Numbered from the stretch's first letter, positions 35,620 through 44,598 are shown. The stretch is 64,000 bases of DNA from Acinetobacter bouvetii DSM 14964 = CIP 107468 (GCF_000368865.1 NZ_KB849726.1:213716-277715), one strand, 5' to 3'. The notes: a model not told the origin generated them from the sequence alone. A program made the numbers and translations.

Positions 35620-35637
35620 ATACCCAAAAATAGGGAT
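35620..35637. promoter_or_regulatory. 18-bp palindromic operator, copy 2, at the small-RNA promoter
   Basis: ATACCCAAAAATAGGGAT, a near copy of the operator at 35255-35272. It ends at the putative -35 AGGACA (35637-35642) and its centre is about -43 relative to the predicted start near 35672, the position LuxR-type activators usually occupy. Confidence 0.5.
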
Positions 35638-35665
35638 AGGACAAAAGCTGATGGCGCTCTAGTAT
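35637..35665 (+). promoter_or_regulatory. Predicted promoter of candidate small RNA
   Basis: -35 AGGACA (35637-35642), 17-base spacer, -10 TAGTAT (35660-35665). The poor -35 is consistent with activator dependence. Confidence 0.45.
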
Positions 35666-35670
35666 AGCCG

Positions 35671-35800
35671 CATCTTCTGACTTATCTGGCTAGGAAGAAG
35701 ATTTATCAAGGATACAAATGATTTGATCTTCGAGTTTGAAATCATTTGTATTATTTCCTTAAAAGGGCAACCGAATTGGCTTGCCCTTTTTCTTTTTTTT
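35671..35800 (+). ncRNA. Candidate structured small RNA, about 130 nt
   Basis: Three consecutive stem-loops without any usable reading frame. The first is ATCTTCT (35672-35678) with AGAAGAT (35696-35702). The second is a perfect 13-bp stem ATACAAATGATTT (35712-35724) with AAATCATTTGTAT (35739-35751). The third is AAGGGCAA (35763-35770) with TTGCCCTT (35781-35788) followed by TTTCTTTTTTTT, a rho-independent terminator. AGGA lies in the first loop and AAGGA between stems one and two, motifs that CsrA-type proteins or ribosome-site antisense pairing can use. Not recognised as a named Rfam family. Confidence 0.6.
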
Positions 35801-35808
35801 AATTGAAA

Positions 35809-35833
35809 AAAAGGAGCCATGCAGGCTCCTTTT
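35809..35833 (-). terminator. oxyR terminator
   Basis: AAAAGGAGCC - ATGCA - GGCTCCTTTT, 10-bp stem; on the minus strand followed by a T tract. It lies head to head with the small-RNA terminator. Confidence 0.85.
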
Positions 35834-35854
35834 AATATAAGAATTACAGTTGCA

Positions 35855-36760
35855 TTAATGCAGATTGTGCATGATTTTTTGCATGATTTGCAGTAACACG
35901 TCGAACTCGCTTTGCAGCGGCGTGCTCTTGCGGGTAATCAATGCCAACGTCCGGCTAGGGCCTGCTTCGATGGGTTTAACAGCTATGTTTGCATCGGCTT
36001 TAAGCATATTGGCATGCAGAGCAATTTCCGGCAGCAGGGTAAAGCCTAGGTCTGCAGAAACCATTTCAACTAAGGTCGGCAGTGAGCTGGCTTTTAAGCG
36101 GTGGTCATTTTTACGCTCGCCAACCGGGCAGGCGCTTAATGCGTGGTCACGCAGGCAGTGGCCTTCTTCCAGCAGCATCAAGCGTGATAAATCTAAATCA
36201 TCTAGAGAAACGGCATTGGCAGCGTTCTGGTCCGCCCGGTTATAAACTAAATATAAGCTTTCTTTTGCAATTTCAGCAACTTTCAGGCTGCGTGTATCAA
36301 ATGGCAATGCCAAAACAACCATATCTAAGTTGCCGTGCTCCAATTTTTCAACAATTTTTTCACTCTGCGCTTCATGCAGATGCAGCTGAATTTTCGGCAG
36401 CTGCTTGTGCACTTCATCCAGCAGCTGTGAAAGAATAAATGGCGCAATGGTGGGAATAATGCCGAGGTGCAAATCGCCTGTGAGCGGCTCACTCATTTCA
36501 CGGCTCAGGCGCATTAAGTCCTGCGCATCGGCCAAGAGAACACGTGCTCGGGCAACAACCTGCTCACCAAGCGGTGTTAAACGGACATTTTGGCGGTCGC
36601 GTTCAACAAGTACGCCGCCTAACAAACGCTCAAGCTCCATAATGCCGCCAGACAATGTGGACTGGGTGACAAATGAACGGCGCGCAGCTTCAGTAAAATG
36701 CAGCGTTTCTGACAGCGTTACGAGATATGACAGCTGTCTTAGAGATGGTAATGCAGCCAT
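35855..36760 (-). CDS. oxyR: Peroxide-sensing LysR regulator OxyR
   Basis: Activates peroxide-defence genes when two cysteines form a disulfide. The 301-residue LysR protein has the winged helix at residues 4-62 (LHFTEAARRSFVTQSTLSGG) and the redox pair Cys202 and Cys211 in EEGHCLRDHALSACPVGE, nine residues apart as in E. coli OxyR (199/208). It is the last gene of the rubA-rubB-estB-oxyR cluster, 13 bases after the esterase gene. Unlike E. coli, no divergent oxyS is present; the small-RNA candidate lies downstream and converges. Confidence 0.93.
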   Translation of the reverse strand: MAALPSLRQLSYLVTLSETLHFTEAARRSFVTQSTLSGGIMELERLLGGVLVERDRQNVRLTPLGEQVVARARVLLADAQDLMRLSREMSEPLTGDLHLGIIPTIAPFILSQLLDEVHKQLPKIQLHLHEAQSEKIVEKLEHGNLDMVVLALPFDTRSLKVAEIAKESLYLVYNRADQNAANAVSLDDLDLSRLMLLEEGHCLRDHALSACPVGERKNDHRLKASSLPTLVEMVSADLGFTLLPEIALHANMLKADANIAVKPIEAGPSRTLALITRKSTPLQSEFDVLLQIMQKIMHNLH

Positions 36761-36773
36761 AGTGACCTAATGT

Positions 36774-37712
36774 TTATGAATTAAAGTGATCAGCAAATAA
36801 ACCGCTAATATATGGAATAAAATGCGGAGGGATATCATGCCCCATTCCATCAATTAATTCAAATTTAGCGCCGGAAATTGCTTTCGCAACAGCTTTGCCA
36901 TGGCTGGGCGGGAGCAGGCGATCGCATGACCCGTGAACAACCAAGGTTTCTTTCTGTATTTGTTTGTCCAGATTCAGCAGTGAACCTGTACATAATATTG
37001 CTAAAAACTGCTGAAGTACACCCGCTGGATAATAACTTCGCTGATATAGCTTGCGGGCGGTTTGGATGGCTTCCAGCTGATTGATATAGCCAGGCGATCC
37101 AATAATATTGAAAACCTTCAGGCTATGATTGACGATTCCTTCTTCGTCATGTGATTCAGGCTTGCCAATCAGGCTGAATAATTGCTTTGGAAACGGCGGC
37201 GGCAAGAGCGGCTGATTGTTGCTGGTGAACATTAAGCCCAGCTTATTGATTTTTTCAGGATATTTTGCCGAGAGTATTTGCGCAATCATTCCGCCCATTG
37301 AGGCGCCAATGATATTCACTTTGTCTAAACCCATGCGGTCAATCAGCAGCGAAACATCTTCCGCCATATCATGCAAATTATATGGCGCGCCTTGATTTTC
37401 CAGCCCCAGCATAAATCGGCCCATCAGTTTGAGGGTATTCAGGCGCGGGCCTTTATTTCTGATTTTTGAAGACAGTCCAATATCGCGGTTATCAAAGCGG
37501 ATAACCCGGTAGCCTTGATCGATCAGGGATTTGCAAAAGAAATCGGGCCAATACAGCATTTGAGCGCCTAAGCCCATGACCAGCATGATTGGCGGATGTT
37601 CTGGGTTTCCCCCAGCTTCTACGTGCAGCTCAATGCCATTGCCTAAATCGACTTTGGTTTCATGCATAAATGCTGTGTACGGAGAATTGTTAAATTGTAA
37701 TGCGCTGTTCAT
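36774..37712 (-). CDS. estB: Alpha/beta-hydrolase esterase EstB
   Basis: A 312-residue esterase from the Met at 37712, which follows GGGGAGAATAAT; an upstream Met at 37727 is less well placed. Catalytic elements: VMGLGAQMLYW (oxyanion), GASMGGMIA (nucleophile elbow), VVHGSCDRLLPP (Asp) and DGMGHDIPPH (His). Position between rubB and oxyR identifies it with estB of Acinetobacter ADP1. Cytoplasmic; physiological substrate unknown. A hairpin without T tract (37730-37757) separates it from rubB. Confidence 0.85.
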   Translation of the reverse strand: MNSALQFNNSPYTAFMHETKVDLGNGIELHVEAGGNPEHPPIMLVMGLGAQMLYWPDFFCKSLIDQGYRVIRFDNRDIGLSSKIRNKGPRLNTLKLMGRFMLGLENQGAPYNLHDMAEDVSLLIDRMGLDKVNIIGASMGGMIAQILSAKYPEKINKLGLMFTSNNQPLLPPPFPKQLFSLIGKPESHDEEGIVNHSLKVFNIIGSPGYINQLEAIQTARKLYQRSYYPAGVLQQFLAILCTGSLLNLDKQIQKETLVVHGSCDRLLPPSHGKAVAKAISGAKFELIDGMGHDIPPHFIPYISGLFADHFNS

Positions 37713-37729
37713 TATTATTCTCCCCATTC

Positions 37730-37757
37730 AAGGACGTTTTATGTGAAAAACGTCCTT
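37730..37757 (-). terminator. Hairpin between rubB and estB
   Basis: AAGGACGTTTT pairs with AAAACGTCCTT. On the transcribed strand it is not followed by a T tract, so partial attenuation or RNA processing is more likely than full termination. Confidence 0.5.
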
Positions 37758-37768
37758 ATATTAAACGC

Positions 37769-38950
37769 TTAAATGGATGCAGGAATCAAGTCCGGAACCT
37801 GCTTAGTTAACGCAAGGCGCTGTTTGCCAGCGGCAGCGCCCAGCAGCACGAAGCCGCGCAATGTGCCTGCGCTGTCAGTCGCTTTTGCCAGCATGCCGTC
37901 TTCTGTTTCTTCTGTTTCCCATGTGACGTCGACATCGACAGGCGCAGGCAATACCGTCAGCGGCGCAGCAGGTGTTTTCACCGCGACGGGCATAGCCGGG
38001 TAATGCACCGCGGTCTGCTCGCCGTTGAGCGTCTTCGCCAGCGCGCGCGCCTGCTGCATGATCGGCATGACATAAGGCAGCAGGGTGCCATTGACTTCGG
38101 CGCAGTCGCCCATGGCATAGATATCAGGCAGGTTGGTTTCTAGGCCGGCATTGGTCAAGATGCCTCGGCTGGTATGGATGCCAGCCGCTTTCGCCAAGTC
38201 AATATTCGGCTGCAGGCCAATTGCAGAAAGAACGGTATCCGCTTTCAGGCTCTGTCCATTGGCTAAAGTGACTAAATAGTGACCATGGCTGGCTTTGGAA
38301 ATTTTTTCGACGGTAGTTCCCAGTACAAAGTGAATGCCCGTCTCTTCTAAATTCTCTTTAAATGCGTCTGCAACATGCGCTGGCAATAAGCGGCCCAGCG
38401 GCTGTGGCGCAAGGTCAATGACAGTTACGCTGTGGCCTGTATTTTGCAAATCATTGGCAAATTCACAGCCAATTAGGCCTGCACCTAAAATCACCACACG
38501 CTTATCGGTACTTTGATCGATTTGGCTGCGGAAGGCTTTATAGTCATTCAGGCTGTTTACGACATGGATATCATCGCTGCCGTCACCTGCAATCGCCAGG
38601 CGGATTGGATTTGCGCCGACCGCTAAAATTAATTTGGAATAGGCTCGAACTGCTGCTGAACCCTCAGTGTTCTCAAGATGCAGCTGATGCGCGGCGGCAT
38701 CAACCGATTTCACCCAAGTGTGGTTGATGATTTGCATATTTAACTGCGCAGCCATTTTTGCCGCATCGCCTAATGCAATTTGCTCTGGCGCTTTTTTGCC
38801 TGTATAGGCATTGGATAAAGTGGGTTTTGCGTAGTTCGCTGCGTCATCGCCACAAATCATGATAAGTTCTTGTTCGGCGTTCAGCTTGCGGAATTCACGT
38901 GCAGCTGCATAGCCCGCCATACCTGAACCAATAATCACAATAGGGTGCAT
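37769..38950 (-). CDS. rubB: Rubredoxin-NAD(+) reductase
   Basis: A 393-residue flavoprotein that passes electrons from NADH to rubredoxin for alkane hydroxylase. The N-terminal FAD site is IVIIGSGMAGYAAAREFRKL, the NADH site is VVILGAGLIGCEFANDL, and the second FAD motif is DIYAMGDCAEVNG. A C-terminal domain of about 70 residues completes the AlkT/RubB type. It is downstream of rubA in the same direction. No alkane monooxygenase (alkM) gene is inside the window. Confidence 0.93.
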   Translation of the reverse strand: MHPIVIIGSGMAGYAAAREFRKLNAEQELIMICGDDAANYAKPTLSNAYTGKKAPEQIALGDAAKMAAQLNMQIINHTWVKSVDAAAHQLHLENTEGSAAVRAYSKLILAVGANPIRLAIAGDGSDDIHVVNSLNDYKAFRSQIDQSTDKRVVILGAGLIGCEFANDLQNTGHSVTVIDLAPQPLGRLLPAHVADAFKENLEETGIHFVLGTTVEKISKASHGHYLVTLANGQSLKADTVLSAIGLQPNIDLAKAAGIHTSRGILTNAGLETNLPDIYAMGDCAEVNGTLLPYVMPIMQQARALAKTLNGEQTAVHYPAMPVAVKTPAAPLTVLPAPVDVDVTWETEETEDGMLAKATDSAGTLRGFVLLGAAAGKQRLALTKQVPDLIPASI

Positions 38951-38991
38951 ACTCTACTCCAAGCGCATTAATCTATTTTTAAAGACGTAAA

Positions 38992-39017
38992 AAAAGACCA
39001 TAACGGCATGGTCTTTT
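38992..39017 (-). terminator. Terminator between rubA and rubB
   Basis: AAAAGACCAT - AACGGC - ATGGTCTTTT; on the transcribed strand followed by seven T. It would make rubA transcript more abundant than rubB unless read through. Confidence 0.75.
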
Positions 39018-39028
39018 ATTTTTATGAA

Positions 39029-39193
39029 TTAAATTTCAACCATTTCAAAGTCGGCTTTTGAAACGCCGCAATCCGGACAAGTCCAGTCATCTGGAATATC
39101 GTCCCATTTTGTGCCGGCGACAATACCGTCTTGCGGCCAGCCTTCTGCTTCGTCGTAAATCCATCCGCAAACGATGCATTGATACTTTTTCAT
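39029..39193 (-). CDS. rubA: Rubredoxin
   Basis: A 54-residue electron carrier. Its translation starts [20 protein letters not shown], and the iron is held by four cysteines: C-x2-C at residues 6-9 (CIVC) and CPDC near residue 39-42. GGAG lies seven bases before the ATG. It is the first gene of rubA-rubB-estB-oxyR and hands electrons from RubB to the alkane hydroxylase. Confidence 0.95.
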   Translation of the reverse strand: MKKYQCIVCGWIYDEAEGWPQDGIVAGTKWDDIPDDWTCPDCGVSKADFEMVEI

Positions 39194-39357
39194 TTGATTC
39201 TCCAAAAACTGATCTAAACCGGGGATCAGCTAAAATTCCAGATACTGCAAGACTCTAATAATATGACTTTAACAGCAAACTCTTGGCGTAAATTTTTACG
39301 CAGTTCTGATCATAAAGTAAAGTGAATAAGAGTTTAATCAGCGAAATAAAAAGCAGA

Positions 39358-39530
39358 ATGTCCAGCAGGGACAAAAAATGTCAGAAAAATCACGATTTAC
39401 ATAATTTTTGTCTGACAATTTAAAGGCTGAATACTGCAATCAGAGTCAGCATGCGGCGGATGCCAGTCTTAATGAAGACTATCTAGACTAAAGTCGTGAA
39501 GCCTTTTGATTGGCTATTTGTTAAATTATG
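39358..39530 (-). other. Structured non-coding segment in the rubA-apt gap
   Basis: The 494-base gap 39194-39687 contains promoters for rubA and apt and a GC-richer patch at about 39430-39510. A long hairpin, TGTCAGA (39379-39385) with TCTGACA (39411-39417) extended by A/T pairs, is followed on the minus strand by six T, like a terminator. Upstream of it on that strand AGTCTT-CATT-AAGACT and GACT-TT-AGTC hairpins occur. A short minus-strand RNA ending near 39370 is possible. The remainder is AT-rich without recognisable content. Confidence 0.35.
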
Positions 39531-39687
39531 ATCAGGCTATTGCATAGCTAATATTTATTTAAAAAATGATGATAATAAAATCAGTGACTTATGTAATTTA
39601 CAATCGCTTGTAAATTAAAATTGGCTGTTCATTGTTCGAATTTAGCGTTAAAATTCACACATTCCTTTCTTATTTTATATTTCTCCT

Positions 39688-40230
39688 ATGAGCACTTTGT
39701 CTACTGTATTGTGGTCGAACATTCGTACTGTCCAAGATTTTCCAAAACCAGGCATCTGTTTCTATGACCTTACGCCGTTATTCATGAATAACATTGGACA
39801 GTTGACAGATGCTTTAATCGAAAGCATTCCTGCTGAGCAGTTAGCGGAAGTGGAGAGCTTTGTTGCTGTTGAAGCGCGCGGTTTTGTGCTGGCGAGCCTG
39901 CTGGCGCAGCGCACTGGAAAAGGCCTGATTTTGGTTCGCAAAGCGGGTAAACTGCCGCCGCCAGTGGTCGGTGTAGGCTACAGTTTGGAATACGGCTTAG
40001 ACCGTTTGGAAATGTCTGCAGATATCAAAGGCCAAAAAGTTATTGTGGTTGATGATGTGCTTGCGACAGGCGGGACTTTGCGCGCAGTGAAGCAGCTGGT
40101 TGAGAAATGCCATCATCAAGTGCTTGGCGCGAGTATTTTCCTGGATTTACCCGATTTGCATCAAGATTTAGGCATGAAGATCTGGTCTGTTTTAGATGAA
40201 AAATCTAAACCGGAATCAAACGCAGCCTAA
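39688..40230 (+). CDS. apt: Adenine phosphoribosyltransferase
   Basis: Salvages adenine to AMP with PRPP. The 180-residue protein has the PRPP loop VIVVDDVLATGGTLRAV near residue 118-133 and the N-terminal FPKPGICFYDLTPLF segment typical of bacterial Apt. VEARGFVLASLLA and GLILVRKAGKLP are also conserved. Single-gene unit; a perfect terminator follows. Confidence 0.95.
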   Translation: MSTLSTVLWSNIRTVQDFPKPGICFYDLTPLFMNNIGQLTDALIESIPAEQLAEVESFVAVEARGFVLASLLAQRTGKGLILVRKAGKLPPPVVGVGYSLEYGLDRLEMSADIKGQKVIVVDDVLATGGTLRAVKQLVEKCHHQVLGASIFLDLPDLHQDLGMKIWSVLDEKSKPESNAA

Positions 40231-40245
40231 AACTGCTGCCTGAAT

Positions 40246-40274
40246 AAAAAGCCCTGCCTGAAGCAGGGCTTTTT
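40246..40274. terminator. Terminator between apt and the YqiA-like gene
   Basis: AAAAAGCCCTGC - CTGAA - GCAGGGCTTTTT, 12-bp perfect stem usable in both directions. Confidence 0.9.
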
Positions 40275-40779
40275 ATTTGCTCAAGAATGACTGTTCAATT
40301 TGCTGAATCAGCATGTTGATATTCTCAGGATTTTCCAAACGGTGGTGTCCGCCTTCAATTGCCTGAATTTGCATGTAGTCTTCCAGCTGTTCCTGAACAT
40401 TATGCATATCCAGCATTTCATCCCCAAGTTCTAAATAGGCCAGCTGCGGAATGTCATTGTCTAAATCATCATTGCAAATGGCGGGATAGTCTTCTCTGAA
40501 GTTGGGAGTCAGGCTGGGGTTGGCAATGACGCAGGGAATGCGGTGCGCTGCAGACATTTTAAGCGCCCAATAGCCGCCTAAGCTATGGCCTACAATAATT
40601 TCCGGCTTAATTTTCTCAATGATTTCATGATAAAAGTCGGCAACTGTCTGAAAATTCAGGTTGCGGTAATCGACATCAATGCAAAATTTCTGCTTTGCAT
40701 CAATTGCATGGAATTTTGTAGATTCACGCGATGAATCTAAGCCATGCAGAAAGAGTATTTTTGATACACATGCATTCAT
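40273..40779 (-). CDS. YqiA/YcfP-like alpha/beta-fold esterase
   Basis: A 168-residue minimal alpha/beta hydrolase of the UPF0227 type. ILFLHGLDSSRES forms the oxyanion loop, IVGHSLGGYWALK the nucleophile elbow, LELGDEMLD the acid strand, and EGGHHRLEN the His. E. coli YqiA has esterase activity on short acyl-CoA and esters. The start at 40779 is followed by the first strand after five residues, as expected. Single-gene unit; the 445-base gap upstream (40780-41224) holds no supported gene. Confidence 0.82.
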   Translation of the reverse strand: MNACVSKILFLHGLDSSRESTKFHAIDAKQKFCIDVDYRNLNFQTVADFYHEIIEKIKPEIIVGHSLGGYWALKMSAAHRIPCVIANPSLTPNFREDYPAICNDDLDNDIPQLAYLELGDEMLDMHNVQEQLEDYMQIQAIEGGHHRLENPENINMLIQQIEQSFLSK

Positions 40780-41224
40780 TTTTTTTGTTCACACTGGCTT
40801 TATCTATGAATAATGAAGGTTGAAAATAAGTTACTTTTCAACAAAACTTGCTTAATATTGTAGTGCGGGAGAGCAAATAAATAATTTAGATTTTGGTCTA
40901 ATCTACTAAGGGCTTAGAGCTGGCTTAAGGCGCATTTGGCGGCGGCGGCAATTCAAGAATAAAGTTTTATTTTTTATATTATAAATTCAATCAAGCGCTC
41001 TTGAATTTTGAACAGCACGCAAAATGGATGCTGGCTTTGCAGGCAATAAAAATCGATCTGCTGCAAGGCAATGCTAAAGAATTTGGGGATGAATGAATTT
41101 GCAGAAATCTGGCTGCAATCCAAGCGCAGAATTGCAATTGAAATGATTGGATTGCCTTCGAATTTTGATGTATTTCTGCTATGCTATGCGACTTCCAATT
41201 TTATTTAATCTATTCGAGGCAGAG
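40780..41224. other. Gene-free gap between YqiA-like gene and lysS
   Basis: 445 bases with stops in all frames. The only structure seen is AAATTCAA - 10 bases - TTGAATTT near 40983-41008. The lysS leader occupies the right end. No known RNA family recognised. Confidence 0.4.
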
Positions 41225-42754
41225 ATGACGCAAAATAACGCTCAATCGACTTCTGAACAACACATTTCCGAAAACGATTTAATTGCACAGCGTCATGCCA
41301 AATTAAAGCAAATTCAGGACCGCGCAAAGGAAACTGGCGTTAGCCCTTGGCCGAATACATTCAAGCGTGAGCATTATGCTCAGGACTTGCAGGATCAATT
41401 CGCTGAAAAATCAAAAGAAGAAATTGAAGCCGGCGAGCCAGTTCATGTTTCAGTAGCCGGCCGTGTGATGCTGAACCGCGGTTCATTCATTGTGATCCAA
41501 GACATGACCGGCCGCATTCAGCTGTATGTGCCGCGCAAAGAACTTGCGCCTGACGTTTTAGAAACTGTAAAAAGTTTAGACCTTGGCGATATTATCGCGG
41601 TTCAAGGCTATATCGGCCGTTCAGGTAAAGGCGATCTGTATGTTCATATTGAGCATTTTGAATTGCTGACTAAATCACTTCGCCCGCTTCCAGACAAATT
41701 CCACGGTTTGACGGATACCGAAGTAAAATACCGTAAGCGTTATTTAGACTTAATTGTGAACGAAGAAACACGTAAAACTTTTGAAATCCGCGCAAAAGTT
41801 GTGTCTGGTATCCGCAACTATTTAACTAATGAACGTTTCATGGAAGTTGAAACGCCAATGATGCATGTGATTCCGGGCGGCGCATCTGCGCGTCCATTTG
41901 AAACACATCACAATGCTTTGGATATGCCATTATTCTTGCGTATTGCACCTGAACTGTATTTAAAGCGTTTGGTTGTGGGCGGTTTTGAGCGTGTCTTCGA
42001 AATTAACCGTAACTTCCGTAATGAAGGTGTTTCGACCCGTCATAACCCGGAATTCACCATGATTGAATTCTACCAAGCGTATGCAGACTACAAAGACTTG
42101 ATGGCTTTGACTGAAAGCATGCTTGAGAAGCTGGCAATCGACATCCTAGGTTCTACAGATGTGCCGTATGGCGAAGAAGTGTATAGCTTTAAAGGACCAT
42201 ACAAGAAAATTTCTATGTTTGATGCGATTCTTGAACATAACCCAACATTTACGCCAGAAAATGTGGCTGACCGCGAATTCCTTGCAAAATTCATCAAAGA
42301 AGAATTGAAAGAGCAAGTAAAGCCAGGTTTTGGTTTGGGTAAATTGCAAACAATCGTATTTGAAGAAACGGTTGAAACCCAGCTTCGTCAGCCGACATTT
42401 ATTACGGAGTATCCTGCGGAAACTTCGCCATTGGCGCGCCGTAATGATGACAATCCGCACATTACGGACCGTTTTGAATTCTTTATTGGCGGCCGTGAGC
42501 TGGCCAATGGCTTCTCGGAATTAAATGATCCAATCGATCAAGCAGAGCGTTTCCAAGCGCAAGTTGCAGAGAAAGATGCAGGCGATGATGAAGCGATGCA
42601 TTATGATGCTGACTTTATTGAAGCGCTGGAATACGGTTTGCCGCCTACAGCAGGCGAAGGCATTGGTATTGACCGTTTGGTGATGCTGTTTGTGAATGCG
42701 CCGAGTATCCGTGATGTGATTTTGTTCCCGCACATGCGCCATAAAAATGTATAA
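41225..42754 (+). CDS. lysS: Lysyl-tRNA synthetase, class II
   Basis: Charges tRNA-Lys. From the Met at 41225 (GAGGCAGAG upstream) it has 509 residues; the open frame from 41147 lacks a ribosome site. An N-terminal OB-fold anticodon domain ([19 protein letters not shown]) precedes the class II core: motif 1 around [16 protein letters not shown], motif 2 [21 protein letters not shown], motif 3 [13 protein letters not shown]. Single-gene unit with strong terminator. prfB is not adjacent within the window. Confidence 0.95.
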   Translation: MTQNNAQSTSEQHISENDLIAQRHAKLKQIQDRAKETGVSPWPNTFKREHYAQDLQDQFAEKSKEEIEAGEPVHVSVAGRVMLNRGSFIVIQDMTGRIQLYVPRKELAPDVLETVKSLDLGDIIAVQGYIGRSGKGDLYVHIEHFELLTKSLRPLPDKFHGLTDTEVKYRKRYLDLIVNEETRKTFEIRAKVVSGIRNYLTNERFMEVETPMMHVIPGGASARPFETHHNALDMPLFLRIAPELYLKRLVVGGFERVFEINRNFRNEGVSTRHNPEFTMIEFYQAYADYKDLMALTESMLEKLAIDILGSTDVPYGEEVYSFKGPYKKISMFDAILEHNPTFTPENVADREFLAKFIKEELKEQVKPGFGLGKLQTIVFEETVETQLRQPTFITEYPAETSPLARRNDDNPHITDRFEFFIGGRELANGFSELNDPIDQAERFQAQVAEKDAGDDEAMHYDADFIEALEYGLPPTAGEGIGIDRLVMLFVNAPSIRDVILFPHMRHKNV

Positions 42755-42766
42755 ATATTAAGTCCT

Positions 42767-42795
42767 AAAAAACCCGCCAAGTGCGGGTTTTTTTG
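42767..42795 (+). terminator. lysS terminator
   Basis: AAAAAACCCGC - CAAGT - GCGGGTTTTTTT. Confidence 0.9.
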
Positions 42796-42990
42796 TTTTT
42801 AGTGGTGGGATTTTAGGTTTAATTTAACCATTTGTTAAAAAATAAAGAAATAAATTATTTTTAAGTTATTGTATTTTTGGTGTTATTTTGTATTTATTGT
42901 GTAATTAAATAAATTAAAATGCAATGTTTAGGTTAAAAATCATGAAAATAGTACACAATTATATTGAATGATCGTGATCTTATATAACGC

Positions 42991-44460
42991 ATGAAGAGAA
43001 AAGTCTTATCCGCATTGGCTCTTGCTATGGCTGTTCAGTCTACTTGGGCGCAAGGCATTGTTCTGAATGATGAAGCGCTCCGTTCAGATTTAAACTGGCT
43101 GAATCAGCAGGGTGTGATTCAAATCAGCACCTCAACATGGCCAATGAGCGGTGATGAAATTGCGCGTGCTTTATCTCAAGCGCAAGTGGATACTGCGGCA
43201 CAGCAGAAAGTGATGCAGGCCGTGCAAAATAAGCTGAATGCTGACAATGCAATGATCAAGGCTGAGCTGTTCGCCGAGTCTGATCAAAAAAACATTCCGC
43301 AGAATTTTGGCGATCATCAAAAGGCTCAATATCAAGGCGCATTAGAGTTTAATGCAGGTGCTGAAAACTGGGATGTTAAATTGCGCGCCAATGCAGAAAA
43401 AGATCCGCAAATAGACAATGATCAGGATGTAAATTTAGAAGGCTCTTATTTAGCTGGAAAATTATGGAACCAATGGCTGATTGCTGGACAAATACCAAGC
43501 TATTGGGGACCGGGTCATGACGGCAGCTTAATCCGCGGAGATGCCAGCCGACCAGTGTATGGTGTGACTTTACAGCGTGCAGACCAGAATGCATTTGAAA
43601 CGAAGTGGCTATCTTGGGTTGGGCCTTGGCAGTACCAAGCATTTGCTGGGCGCTTAGATGATTATAAAGCTGTGCCTGATGCGAACTTGATTGGTTTGCG
43701 TATTACGGCTCAACCATTGCCATATTTGGAATTAGGCGCTTCGCGTACTTTCCAAATAGATGGCGAGGGGCAGCCAGGCAGCGCTAAAGCCTATTGGAAT
43801 GCATTTATTGGCAAAGATAATGAATGTAGCGATCAAGGCTGCCGCGGAGAGAAAAATGCTTCAAACCAAATTGCGGGCTTTGATGGCCGTTTGAATTTAC
43901 AGCCCTTGCTGCAAGTGCCGGCAAGCGTATATGGCCAATATGCAGGTGAAGATGAGGCGGGCGGTTTGCCGTCCAAAAAAATGTATTTAGCGGGTGTGGA
44001 TTATTCATCAGCTGTGAAGGCAATGCCATATCAGCTGTACGCCGAGTGGGCGGACACCCGCACCAATGGCGAAGCGCGCGGTATTTCTTATAATCATCAT
44101 ATTTATACTGATGGATATTATCAGCACGGCTATCCGCTCGGCCATGCCATGGGCGGTGACGGTCAAATGGTGTCTGTCGGCGGTAATATCCGTATCGATC
44201 CAATGAACCGTGTCAATGGCCGTGTGCTGTTTGCCAAAATGTCAGGCGTCGACAGCCGGCCGGATGTGCGGAAAATTAATGCGGCTTTTCCGGCAGCAGA
44301 TGAAATCAAAGCCTTGGATTTAACCTGGACGCATTATCTGCGTCCGGATTTGCCATTGAAGCTGAATGGCTGGGTAAGTGATTCGGATCGGCAAGGCAAT
44401 GATGCCGGCGCTTCAATTGGGATCGAACTGCCTTTAGATAAGAGGCTGTTCAGCTACTAA
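42991..44460 (+). CDS. Wzi-family outer-membrane capsule assembly protein
   Basis: A 489-residue protein with signal peptide MKRKVLSALALAMAVQSTWA, then a periplasmic helical segment (LNDEALRSDLNWLNQQGVIQ) and a long beta-barrel of alternating aromatic strands ending IGIELPLDKRLFSY. This matches the Wzi/capsule-assembly family, in which an 18-strand barrel anchors surface polysaccharide. It is not inside a capsule locus here. In Acinetobacter such stand-alone genes are annotated as capsule assembly Wzi family protein. The upstream 230 bases are very AT-rich. Confidence 0.8.
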   Translation: MKRKVLSALALAMAVQSTWAQGIVLNDEALRSDLNWLNQQGVIQISTSTWPMSGDEIARALSQAQVDTAAQQKVMQAVQNKLNADNAMIKAELFAESDQKNIPQNFGDHQKAQYQGALEFNAGAENWDVKLRANAEKDPQIDNDQDVNLEGSYLAGKLWNQWLIAGQIPSYWGPGHDGSLIRGDASRPVYGVTLQRADQNAFETKWLSWVGPWQYQAFAGRLDDYKAVPDANLIGLRITAQPLPYLELGASRTFQIDGEGQPGSAKAYWNAFIGKDNECSDQGCRGEKNASNQIAGFDGRLNLQPLLQVPASVYGQYAGEDEAGGLPSKKMYLAGVDYSSAVKAMPYQLYAEWADTRTNGEARGISYNHHIYTDGYYQHGYPLGHAMGGDGQMVSVGGNIRIDPMNRVNGRVLFAKMSGVDSRPDVRKINAAFPAADEIKALDLTWTHYLRPDLPLKLNGWVSDSDRQGNDAGASIGIELPLDKRLFSY

Positions 44461-44485
44461 TTTACATGCGGCGATGATGCAAAAC

Positions 44486-44513
44486 AATAATCCCAGCTTA
44501 AGCTGGGATTATT
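44486..44513 (+). terminator. Terminator of the Wzi-like gene
   Basis: AATAATCCCAGC - TTAA - GCTGGGATTATT, a perfect 12-bp inverted repeat. Confidence 0.75.
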
Positions 44514-44598
44514 ATTGGGGTGATTTTCATCTATTTATAGACAATCAGGTATTGGATATCGCAACAGTAAGCGGGAGCGCTGAATTTAAGGCAAAAAA

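Noticed and set aside
35671..35800. OxyS, because oxyR is next door
   Set aside because: OxyS is divergent from oxyR at its 5' end; this candidate lies beyond the oxyR stop codon and converges with it, and its sequence does not resemble OxyS.
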